Positions 25,309 through 33,249 of a DNA stretch of 64,000 nucleotides are shown here, piece after piece; position 1 is the stretch's first letter, and each line of letters starts with the position of its first letter. The notes below the pieces were generated by a model. The model searched no databases. It was not told the DNA's origin and worked only from the letters and a program-made list of their open reading frames with translations. Source of the DNA: Pseudarthrobacter sp. Its GTDB lineage: Bacteria > Actinomycetota > Actinomycetes > Actinomycetales > Micrococcaceae. The stretch spans positions 1-64,000 of the forward strand of contig JAPSJV010000003.1 in assembly GCA_031178005.1 (NCBI GenBank), written 5' to 3'. The position numbers were made by a program, and so were the translations under genes.

Positions 25309-26196
25309 GTGCGTATCTCCGATCGCCGCTTCGCCCTGTACCTCATGGCCCCGGCGGCCCTGTTCCTGGCCATCTTCGTGGCCTATCCATTGTTCAGCCT
25401 GGTGGCGGACAGCTTCTTCAAGATTTCCCCCATTTCGGGCGGACCGCGCGAATTCGTGGGCGTCGACAACTACGTCCGGGCCTTCGCCTCCGAGGCATTC
25501 GTTGGGGCCGGCTGGCGGACGCTGGCCTACACCCTGATGGTGGTGACCCTGGAGTTCGCGCTTGGTCTGGGCATGGCATTGCTCTTCACCATGCTGGGCC
25601 GCAACTCCCAGGTCTGGCGGACAGTATTTATGTATCCGTTGATGATCGCCCCGATTGTGGCCGGCCTCCTGTGGAAGTTCCTGATGATCGACAATTTCGG
25701 GATGATCGGGACCCTCCTGCACCAGGCCGGCATTCTCCAGGACCCCAACCAGATCGGCTGGCTGTCGAACCCGGACATTGTGCTCTTCTCAGTGGCTGTG
25801 CCGGACATCTGGCTGACAACGTCCTTTATGTGCTTGGTGCTGTTCGCCGGCCTACAGAACATCCCGGGTGACCTGATCGAAGCCGCCCGCCTTGACGGCG
25901 CTCGGGCGCCGGCACTGCTGTTCCGCATCATTCTGCCCCTGCTTCGCCCGGTGATCGCCGTGGCGCTGGTGGTCCGCGGTATTGATGCCGCGCGGGCCTT
26001 CGACACCATCCTCATCCAGACCAACGGCGGCCCGCAGTCCGCCTCCGAAACCATGAGCCTGCTGATCTACCGCACCATGATCCGTTTCGGCGATCCTGGC
26101 CTGGCAAGCGCCATGGGAACCGTCTACCTGCTGGCCATGCTCGGCGTCGCCTTCTTCGCCGTTGCCACCATCTGGCGCCCAGGAAAGGACAACTGA
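25309..26196 (+). CDS. CUT1 sugar ABC transporter permease (MalF type)
   Basis: A 295-residue membrane protein starting at GTG 25309, preceded by GGAAGAG. It has about six helices and the inner-membrane coupling motif EAARLDGARAPALLFRIILP (the EAA loop with G at the conserved place). The frame is open upstream, but that part overlaps the binding-protein gene and the hairpin. It overlaps the next permease by 1 bp. Confidence 0.92.
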   Translation: MRISDRRFALYLMAPAALFLAIFVAYPLFSLVADSFFKISPISGGPREFVGVDNYVRAFASEAFVGAGWRTLAYTLMVVTLEFALGLGMALLFTMLGRNSQVWRTVFMYPLMIAPIVAGLLWKFLMIDNFGMIGTLLHQAGILQDPNQIGWLSNPDIVLFSVAVPDIWLTTSFMCLVLFAGLQNIPGDLIEAARLDGARAPALLFRIILPLLRPVIAVALVVRGIDAARAFDTILIQTNGGPQSASETMSLLIYRTMIRFGDPGLASAMGTVYLLAMLGVAFFAVATIWRPGKDN

Positions 26197-27167
26197 TGAA
26201 TACAGTGGATTCCCACACCCAGGCATCAACCGCCGACGGCGGGGGCCACCGCCCCCAGCCCTCCGGCGTCGGGCATTCCATCCCCTCAGCCCCGGCTACC
26301 CCCAAACCCCGGCGCCGCCGGCACCACGCCGAGGGCCTCGAAGCCGGAAAACGCAGCACCCGGACGTTGCTGTGGATCCTGCTGGGAGCGGCCATGGTGC
26401 TCTACGGCTTCCCGTTCCTGTACCTGCTGTTCACGTCGTTCAAAACCCCCATTGACACCATTGCCGTGCCGCCCACCATCCTTCCCAGGGAATGGACGAT
26501 GGAGAATTACGCCAACGCCCTGGGCCGCAGCGGCGTGGTGGCATCGTTCGTCAACAGTGCGCAGACGGCCGTGATCAGCACGCTGCTGTCCTTGGTGCTG
26601 GCCGTTCCCGCGGCCTACGGCATCACCCGCTACAAGACGCCAAGCGGCAGGGTGTTCATTATGGCCGCGCTGGTCACCCGCATGGTGCCGCCGGTAGCCA
26701 TTGCCATTCCGCTGGCGTCGATGATGGCGTCCGCCGGGCTATCCGACACCCCCATCGCGCTGGCTATCGCGCACACCACCATCTCACTGCCGCTCTCCAT
26801 CTGGCTGATGGCCAGCTTCTTTGAGGCCGTTCCCCAGGACCTGGAAGAGGCGGCCACCGTGGATGGGTGCAGCCGGTTGGGCGCGCTGTGGCGGGTGGTC
26901 ATTCCGGTGGTCTCCGGCGGCATCGCGGTCACAGCGATCTTCGCTTTCCTGGCTTCCTGGAACGAATTCCTGTTCGCACTGCTGATGACGGCGATCCGCT
27001 CACAGACCACCCCCGTGGTCATCGCGAATTTCCAGACCCAGTTCGGCCTCGACTGGGGATCGATGACGGCGCTGGCAGCTGTGTACTCGGTCCCGGTCAT
27101 CCTCCTTACCCTTCTCTTGCAGCGCAAGATCGTCGCCGGCATGACGCTCGGCGCCGTCAAGGGCTGA
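26196..27167 (+). CDS. CUT1 sugar ABC transporter permease (MalG type)
   Basis: A 323-residue permease. The first ~60 residues are a hydrophilic, Pro/Arg/His-rich extension unusual for the family. About six helices follow, with the EAA loop EEAATVDGCSRLGALWRVVI. The ATG overlaps the previous stop (TGATG). No ATPase gene is present in the operon, so a shared MsiK/MsmK-type ATPase elsewhere must energise it. Confidence 0.92.
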   Translation: MNTVDSHTQASTADGGGHRPQPSGVGHSIPSAPATPKPRRRRHHAEGLEAGKRSTRTLLWILLGAAMVLYGFPFLYLLFTSFKTPIDTIAVPPTILPREWTMENYANALGRSGVVASFVNSAQTAVISTLLSLVLAVPAAYGITRYKTPSGRVFIMAALVTRMVPPVAIAIPLASMMASAGLSDTPIALAIAHTTISLPLSIWLMASFFEAVPQDLEEAATVDGCSRLGALWRVVIPVVSGGIAVTAIFAFLASWNEFLFALLMTAIRSQTTPVVIANFQTQFGLDWGSMTALAAVYSVPVILLTLLLQRKIVAGMTLGAVKG

Positions 27168-27192
27168 GAAACCACTACCCAGGGAAGAACCA

Positions 27193-28554
27193 ATGCCAAG
27201 CAACAACTGCTACGACGTGACCACGTGGCCCGTCGGCGATCCGGCCAAAGACGTCGGCGAGGTCATCAACAGCATCATCGCTGACATCAAGGACCGGCAA
27301 TCGGTCAACGATGCGGACGACGGCGGCAAGCCGGGTGCCGTGATCTACATTCCACCGGGGGACTACCGGCTGCGTACGCAGGTGGTAATCGACGTCAGCT
27401 TCTTAAGGATCGAGGGCTCCGGGCACGGCTTTACGTCGTCGAGCATCCGGTTCAACGTTCCCGAAGACGAATGGCCGGACCTTCATGAGCTGTGGCCGGG
27501 AGGGAGCCGCGTTTTCGTCGATATTCCGCTCGACGGCGGTGATGGTGATGGGACCGGTGCACATGGCGCGGAAGCCAGGGGAGCCGCCTTCTACGTGGAG
27601 CGGACCGGGAGCCCCCGGATCAGCTCGGTTGAGTTCTCCGACTTCTGCATCGACGGGCTGCACTTCACGCCGGACGGCTCTGGGCTGCATCCGGAGAACA
27701 CCTACGTCAACGGCAAGACCGGGATCTACGTCGCGAACGAGAATGATTCATTCCGCATCAACGGCATGGGCTTCGTCTACCTTGAGAACGCCCTCACCAT
27801 CTACAACGCCGATGCCCTTTCCATCCACGACAACTTCATTGCCGAATGCGGCAGCTGTATCGAGCTCCGTGGGTGGGGGCAGGCATCGAAGGTTACTGAC
27901 AACCTGGTGGGGGCAGGCTTCAAAGGCCACTCCGTCTATGCGGAGAACCATGGCGGGCTGCTGGTCACTGCGAACAACATCTTCCCCCGCGGCGCGAGCA
28001 GCGTTCATTTCAAGGGCGTCACACGTTCAAGCGTCACCAACAACCGCCTGCATTCGTTCTACCCGGGAATGGTGGTCCTGGCGGACAGCTCGGAAAACCT
28101 CGTGGCCACCAACCACTTCCTGCGGGACCACGAACCCTGGACGCCGTTCCTGGGCATCGACAACGGCGTGGACGACGACTACGGACTTCTCAGCGTCAGT
28201 GGCAACAACAACACAGTTGTTGGCAACCACTTCTCCCAGATCATCGATGCGAAGGGCATCAGGCCTGCAGGTGCCACGCCCGTGGTGATCCGGCTGACGG
28301 CAGGGGCGGGCAACTTCGTCTCCAATAACCATGTGGTGGCGAAGGACGTCCACGCCACGTCGAGCGACTCCTGCTTCTCCGCCCAGGTGGATGCCCTATT
28401 GACCACCGGGGCCTCGGAAAGCCTCGAGGTCACCGCCGTCAAGGTCGATTCGGAATCAGCCCGGAACACGATCCTTGACTCCGGAACCGAGGAGCAAGTG
28501 ATCGCGGACCGGTCAGTGAACGCCGTGCGGGCCATACCAGCCATCGGCGTCTAG
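27193..28554 (+). CDS. GH91 enzyme, probable intracellular difructose anhydride III hydrolase
   Basis: A 453-residue right-handed beta-helix protein of glycoside hydrolase family 91, the inulin fructotransferase family. Matches include GDYRLRTQVVIDVSFLRIEG, NDSFRINGMGFVYLENAL, AENHGGLLVTANNIFPRGAS and NNRLHSFYPGMV. Asp213 (IHDN) and Glu224 (CIELRG), 11 residues apart, occupy what I recall as the family's catalytic pair. Unlike secreted inulin fructotransferases it has no signal peptide and carries extra loop residues (about 105-130), as in the cytoplasmic DFA III hydrolases of Arthrobacter. Embedded between an importer and a fructokinase/GH32 pair, ring opening of imported DFA III to inulobiose fits best. 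DFA I or an inulin fructotransferase activity cannot be excluded. Confidence 0.8.
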   Translation: MPSNNCYDVTTWPVGDPAKDVGEVINSIIADIKDRQSVNDADDGGKPGAVIYIPPGDYRLRTQVVIDVSFLRIEGSGHGFTSSSIRFNVPEDEWPDLHELWPGGSRVFVDIPLDGGDGDGTGAHGAEARGAAFYVERTGSPRISSVEFSDFCIDGLHFTPDGSGLHPENTYVNGKTGIYVANENDSFRINGMGFVYLENALTIYNADALSIHDNFIAECGSCIELRGWGQASKVTDNLVGAGFKGHSVYAENHGGLLVTANNIFPRGASSVHFKGVTRSSVTNNRLHSFYPGMVVLADSSENLVATNHFLRDHEPWTPFLGIDNGVDDDYGLLSVSGNNNTVVGNHFSQIIDAKGIRPAGATPVVIRLTAGAGNFVSNNHVVAKDVHATSSDSCFSAQVDALLTTGASESLEVTAVKVDSESARNTILDSGTEEQVIADRSVNAVRAIPAIGV

Positions 28555-28627
28555 CCAGCTTCCGGAACGCATTTGCCGCAGGGCAACGCACGTAGAATCA
28601 GCATCAACATAAGGACGTGGGAGACCA

Positions 28628-29668
28628 ATGAACAAGTCAGTGGGCATCAAGGACGTAGCCGCAGCAGCGGGTGTGTCCGTGACGACGGTTTCCCACGTCC
28701 TGAACGATGTTTCCTATGCCAGGGTAGGGGCGGAAACCCGGGAACGGGTCCACGATGCGGCCCAACGGCTCGGATATGGCCCTAACCGAATGGCACAGGC
28801 CCTGCGGACCCAGCGGTCCGGGATGATCGGGTTCATCAGCGAGGAAATCGCCACCACGCCGCACGCCGGACGGATCATCCTGGGGGCTGAAGAAACGGCC
28901 AGGGCCCGCGGTTACAACATCATGATCATCAACTCCGCCATCACAGGTTCCCAGGATTCCCGCGAGAGCGATGTGGCGGACCTGCTGGACCGGCAGGTTG
29001 ACGGCATCCTGTACGCAACTATGTATCACCGCAGGCTGGCGGTTCCCAAGAACCTCGCCGGAGTGCCCGCCGTCCTGGTTGACTCCGAAGACACCAGCCA
29101 AACGGTTTGCTCGGTGATCCCGGATGAGGTCCGCGGCGCCCGTTCCGCCGTCCAGACCTTGATCGACGCCGGACACAGCCGCATTGGAATGATCACCAAT
29201 ACGGACGACGTGCCTGCCACGCATTCACGGCTGCGTGCCTTTAAGGAAGCATTGGCGGACGCGGGCCTGGTATTCGACGGGAACCTGGTCCAGACCGAGC
29301 CTTCCGAGGTCCCCGGCGGTTATGCGGCGGCCAGCCGCCTCCTGGACAGGCCAGACCGGCCCACCGCCGTCTTTTGCTACAACGACCGCATGGCGATGGG
29401 AGCGTACCGGGCTGCCGCCGAGCTGGGATTGAGGATCCCTCAGGATGTGTCCTTCGTCGGGTTCGACAATCAGCAGCTCATCGCTGAAAACCTCTACCCT
29501 GCACTGACCACGGTGGCGCTGCCGCACTATGAGATGGGCGCCTGGGCCGCCACGCAGCTCATTGATGCGATCGAAGGCAAAACGGATCTGGGCTCCTTGG
29601 TGGCCCGGCCTACCATCCTGGATTGCCCGCTTGTTGTGCGGGACTCGGTCGCACCACCACCTGGCTAG
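28628..29668 (+). CDS. LacI family transcriptional regulator of the GH91 locus
   Basis: A 346-residue regulator: N-terminal LacI helix-turn-helix (IKDVAAAAGVSVTTVSHVLN, residues 6-25), hinge, and a periplasmic-binding-protein-like effector domain (YNDRMAMGAYRAAAELGLRI, VSFVGFDNQQLIAENLYPAL). It sits inside the sugar operon and probably represses through the palindrome at 23889-23903. Its effector domain closely resembles that of the LacI regulator at 54769-55857 (shared ATTP-AG, YNDRMAMG and PHYE-GA segments), suggesting similar ligands. Confidence 0.92.
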   Translation: MNKSVGIKDVAAAAGVSVTTVSHVLNDVSYARVGAETRERVHDAAQRLGYGPNRMAQALRTQRSGMIGFISEEIATTPHAGRIILGAEETARARGYNIMIINSAITGSQDSRESDVADLLDRQVDGILYATMYHRRLAVPKNLAGVPAVLVDSEDTSQTVCSVIPDEVRGARSAVQTLIDAGHSRIGMITNTDDVPATHSRLRAFKEALADAGLVFDGNLVQTEPSEVPGGYAAASRLLDRPDRPTAVFCYNDRMAMGAYRAAAELGLRIPQDVSFVGFDNQQLIAENLYPALTTVALPHYEMGAWAATQLIDAIEGKTDLGSLVARPTILDCPLVVRDSVAPPPG

Positions 29669-29743
29669 CCTCCCGAACATCTGCTTTCCACCGACTCTGA
29701 GGCCCTTGAACGGGCCCGCATAATTACCCCGAGGACCATTCCA

Positions 29744-30697
29744 TTGCACACAAACCCAGCTACCGCGCACCCAAAAACAGCCGTTCTGGTGGTCGGCGAA
29801 GCCCTGATCGACATCATTGACACCCCTGACGGGCCCACCGAGTTTCCGGGCGGGTCAGGGATGAATGTGGCCTTCGGGCTGGGCCGCCTGGGCATAATAA
29901 CTACCCTGCTGACGGCGATCGGCAGCGATGAACGCGGCCGCCGGATCCAGGATCACCTGCAGTCTGCCGGCGTGCTGCTGCACCCGGGAGCCGAGCACCT
30001 CAGCCGCACCTCCACGGCGAAGGCACTCCTGGACAGCACCGGGTCGGCGCAGTATGAGTTCGACGTCGAATGGCGACTTCCCGCCGTCGGCCCCGCCTCC
30101 ATGCCGGACGTCCTGCACACGGGCTCCCTCGCATCGTTCCTGGAACCGGGGGCCGGCCAGGTGCTGGCATTGCTCGAGAAGGCGCAGGGCCAATGCCTGG
30201 TGACCTTTGACCCGAACATCCGGCCCACGCTGCTCGGCAGCCATGCCACGACCCTCACAGCATTTGAGCGCATCGTGCCACTGGCCACCCTGGTTAAGCT
30301 CAGCGCCGAGGACGCCGACTGGCTGTATCCCGGTGAGACCCACCACAACATTGCCGAACGGCTTCTGGTGCTGGGAACCGAACTGGCGGTCATTACCGAC
30401 GGCGGCTCGGGTTCCTTCCTGCGATCAAAGACCGCAGGCGTCGAGGTGCCGGCTCCCGCCGTCGAGGTTAAGGACACGGTTGGTGCAGGCGATTCCTACA
30501 TGGTCGCGCTCATCGCCGGCATGGTGGCAGAGCCCGACGCGGGCCTCGGATACGGACGGCTGACGCGCCTGGGAACATTCGCTTCCGCCGCTGCCGCCAT
30601 AACTGTTGGCCGGCGCGGAGCGAATCCGCCGACGAGGGCGGAACTGAACGCCTCGCTGGAACCGGCCCAGACTTCCCAGGGGAACTCCAATGACTGA
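29744..30697 (+). CDS. PfkB family carbohydrate kinase, probable fructokinase
   Basis: A 317-residue ribokinase-fold kinase starting at TTG, 8 nt after GAGGA (29731-29735). The N-terminal signature is FPGGSGMNVAFGLGRLG, and the C-terminal ATP/anion-hole motif is DTVGAGDSYMVALIAG with the catalytic base Asp250. Its 3' end overlaps the GH32 gene by 8 bp. Between a GH91 enzyme and a fructosidase, phosphorylation of released fructose to fructose-6-phosphate is the likely job; the substrate is inferred from context. Confidence 0.88.
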   Translation: MHTNPATAHPKTAVLVVGEALIDIIDTPDGPTEFPGGSGMNVAFGLGRLGIITTLLTAIGSDERGRRIQDHLQSAGVLLHPGAEHLSRTSTAKALLDSTGSAQYEFDVEWRLPAVGPASMPDVLHTGSLASFLEPGAGQVLALLEKAQGQCLVTFDPNIRPTLLGSHATTLTAFERIVPLATLVKLSAEDADWLYPGETHHNIAERLLVLGTELAVITDGGSGSFLRSKTAGVEVPAPAVEVKDTVGAGDSYMVALIAGMVAEPDAGLGYGRLTRLGTFASAAAAITVGRRGANPPTRAELNASLEPAQTSQGNSND

Positions 30698-32276
30698 GAC
30701 AACGTTACCTGTTGCTTCAATCGGCCGGACTGCCGGTTACAGCCGCCCCGCAATCCACTTCGCCGCCAAGGACACCTGGCTCAATGACCCTAATGGGCTG
30801 GTCCACCACAACGGCATCTACCACGTGTACTACCAGAACAATCCCTACGGCAATGTCTGGGGAAACATGTCCTGGGGCCATGCCACGTCCTCGGATCTGG
30901 CCATCTGGGTTGAACATCCTGTGGCCATTGCCTGCGACGCCACGGAGGACATCTACTCCGGCAGCATCGTGATCGACCAGCTGAACACGTCCGGCCTGGG
31001 CAATCCGGAGTGCCCGCCGTGGGTGGCCGTGTACACCAGCGCGTTCAAGGAGGGGACGCCCCACCAGGGCACGCAGGCACAGTCGCTCGCCTTCAGCCTC
31101 GATGAGGGCATGACCTGGACCAAGTTCGCGGGAAACCCTGTCCTCACCCGGGGCACACCCCACTTCCGGGACCCGAAGGTCTTCTGGCATGAGGGGACGG
31201 CCGGCTCCTATTGGGTGATGGCCGTCGTCGAAGCGCAGGAGCAACGGGTCCTTCTGTACCGCTCCGCCAACCTCAGAGAATGGGAGTTCCTCAGCGATTT
31301 CGGCCCGGCCCATGCCACCGGAGGTGAATGGGAATGCCCTGACCTGTTCCCCCTGCCGTTGGACGAGGACCCGGACCAGGTGAAGTGGATCATGACCGTG
31401 AACGTGAATCCCGGGGCGGTGGCGGGCGGATCCGGAGGCCAGTACTTCGTCGGAGACTTTGACGGGGTCAGCTTCAGGCAGGATGAACGACGCCGGAGCG
31501 CACCGTTGCAGGTGGGTTCGCGTCCCGTGCAGCTCAGGGACTATGACTGGCTCGACTGGGGGCGCGATTACTACGCCGCTGTCTCCTTTAGCAATGCTCC
31601 TGACGGCAGGCGCATCATGCTCGGCTGGATGAACAACTGGGACTATGCCAACCAGACACCCACCTCGCCCTGGCGGTCATCCATGTCCCTGGCGCGCGAG
31701 GTCGCGCTGCGCACCATCGGCGGTCGGCCCGTCCTGGTGCAGAAGCCGATTCTGCCGCCATCGGACCGCATGCAAACGGTCTACGTATCCACGGCTCCGC
31801 TGACACTGGATAACGAACCCACTCAGCTCGCTGAGTTGCCCTGGGAGGGCGCGTTCGTCATTCATGCGGAGTTCAGGGTGGACCGGGCGGCACGGGTGGG
31901 CCTGGTCCTCGGAGTCCAGGCCCCGGGTGATGCTGCGGACGCCCAAACCCTGATCAGTTATGACGTTGCGGCCGGTGAACTGGAAGTGGACAGGAGGGAT
32001 TCCGGCAATACGGAATTCCATGACCTCTTTCCGTCAGTTGAATCATGCCGGTTGATCCTGGAAGACGGGGTCCTGGCACTGGACATCGTTGTTGACGGCT
32101 GCTCGTTGGAGGTGTTTGCCCAGCACGGCCAGGCTTCCATCACCGACCTGATTTTCCCGCCCGCCGGTACGCCTGTCCTGACGGTTTTCGCCGAAGGGGG
32201 AGCCGCCACTCTTCTGGGGCTCACAGTACGGACCAGCTTTCCTCAGCAGATGGATGCTACTCTAGCCACTCGGTGA
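30690..32276 (+). CDS. GH32 beta-fructosidase, cytoplasmic
   Basis: The 528-residue enzyme shows all GH32 catalytic motifs: WLNDPNG with nucleophile Asp33, FRDPK with Asp161, and WECPDLF with acid/base Glu215. It has a five-bladed propeller region followed by the C-terminal beta-sandwich (VDGCSLEVFAQHGQASITDL). No signal peptide is present, so it acts inside the cell on imported sugars, likely splitting inulobiose or other short fructans to fructose. The ATG overlaps the kinase stop. The 3' end overlaps the convergent cupin gene by 20 bp. Confidence 0.92.
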   Translation: MTETTLPVASIGRTAGYSRPAIHFAAKDTWLNDPNGLVHHNGIYHVYYQNNPYGNVWGNMSWGHATSSDLAIWVEHPVAIACDATEDIYSGSIVIDQLNTSGLGNPECPPWVAVYTSAFKEGTPHQGTQAQSLAFSLDEGMTWTKFAGNPVLTRGTPHFRDPKVFWHEGTAGSYWVMAVVEAQEQRVLLYRSANLREWEFLSDFGPAHATGGEWECPDLFPLPLDEDPDQVKWIMTVNVNPGAVAGGSGGQYFVGDFDGVSFRQDERRRSAPLQVGSRPVQLRDYDWLDWGRDYYAAVSFSNAPDGRRIMLGWMNNWDYANQTPTSPWRSSMSLAREVALRTIGGRPVLVQKPILPPSDRMQTVYVSTAPLTLDNEPTQLAELPWEGAFVIHAEFRVDRAARVGLVLGVQAPGDAADAQTLISYDVAAGELEVDRRDSGNTEFHDLFPSVESCRLILEDGVLALDIVVDGCSLEVFAQHGQASITDLIFPPAGTPVLTVFAEGGAATLLGLTVRTSFPQQMDATLATR

Positions 32277-32583
32277 TGAAGCGTTCGCTCGCGTGGATGT
32301 GGATCGCTTCGTAGACCTCCGAACCAACCACCTCGAACCGGTGCGGCACGAGGGCGGGAACGACGAGGATCTGCCCTCCGGTCGCGATGATCTTTTCGTC
32401 TCCCACTGTGAACTGCGCAGCTCCAGACCTGATGACAAAGGTCTCGCTGTACGGGTGACGATGCAGCCGGGGTCCGGCACCCTCGCCTTCGATGCGCTCA
32501 AGGAAGAAAGAGACCTCCGAGCCGTGGGCGAACCCCTCGAAGTCGCCGGCGAGGGTGGACTGTTCGATGATCGGAATGGCCAT
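32257..32583 (-). CDS. Small cupin-domain protein
   Basis: A 108-residue single-domain cupin from the ATG at 32581-32583; a TTG nine bases upstream is an alternative start. The metal-site motif is LHRHPYSETFVIRSGAAQFT with a second half VPALVPHRFEVVG, both typical of cupin_2. Function is unknown: such proteins range from metal-dependent dioxygenases to binding proteins. It is convergent with the GH32 gene (20-bp overlap) and probably unrelated to the fructan locus. Confidence 0.85.
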   Translation of the reverse strand: MAIPIIEQSTLAGDFEGFAHGSEVSFFLERIEGEGAGPRLHRHPYSETFVIRSGAAQFTVGDEKIIATGGQILVVPALVPHRFEVVGSEVYEAIHIHASERFITEWLE

Positions 32584-32664
32584 GCGCTCCAATCTACTCA
32601 GACTTGTCGGCCTTGTCAGGAGGTTTAGTCCGGGCCTTACGAGGGCAGGGATCCCAGAGGCCGC

Positions 32665-33249
32665 TCAGCGCGCCTGTGACTTCGCGTACCTTGCCCGGGT
32701 GACGAACGCCAGCTGTGCTTCCTTTTCCGGCAGCTGCACCACGGGTCCCAGTTCAAAGCATGTGGTCTTGAGCCGCTGCAGTGCTTTGGCATTGCGGGCA
32801 TCAGGCTCCACCACGATGCGGTCGATCGCCGAATCCGTGAACATAAAGTTGATCAGGGCGCCGGCCAGCCGTGGCGTGAAGTTCGGCCTGGGCTGAGTGG
32901 CAGGGGCCAGGAGCAGGTGCATGCCGATGTCCTCGGCCCTGGCTGCGTACACCTCGGACACCGGATCCTGCAGCGGCTCGTACGTCTGGAGCAAGGCAAC
33001 GGGAGCGCCGTCCAGCAGCACCAGGAAGGCATGATGGGTGTCCAGGGAGTCCACAAAACGGTAGATGTCCCGCACCTCTTCCACCGGTTTGCCCAGCATT
33101 CCCCAGAACCTGGCACGTTCCTGGCTGACCCAGCCGTGGATCAGGGCAGCGTCCACGTCCGGATCGAGATCAATAATCTTCAGGGCACCCCACGGCTCAA
33201 GGGTTTCCTCGTAGCGGGGACGGCGGGCAGTGTGGATTGGGATGTTCAT
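32665..33249 (-). CDS. GNAT acyltransferase of the siderophore (IucB/RhbD) type
   Basis: A 194-residue acyltransferase. The segment IHGWVSQERARFWGM, followed by the GMHLLLAP motif and a late NAKALQRLKTTCFEL, is characteristic of the siderophore-biosynthesis N-acyltransferase family (IucB, RhbD, DfoC-type, MbtK), which acetylate or acylate hydroxylysine-type amines. Its start overlaps the stop of the Ntn-hydrolase gene as ATGA, so both are co-translated under the iron box upstream. No NIS synthetase or NRPS lies in the window, so its acceptor substrate is unknown. Confidence 0.85.
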   Translation of the reverse strand: MNIPIHTARRPRYEETLEPWGALKIIDLDPDVDAALIHGWVSQERARFWGMLGKPVEEVRDIYRFVDSLDTHHAFLVLLDGAPVALLQTYEPLQDPVSEVYAARAEDIGMHLLLAPATQPRPNFTPRLAGALINFMFTDSAIDRIVVEPDARNAKALQRLKTTCFELGPVVQLPEKEAQLAFVTRARYAKSQAR

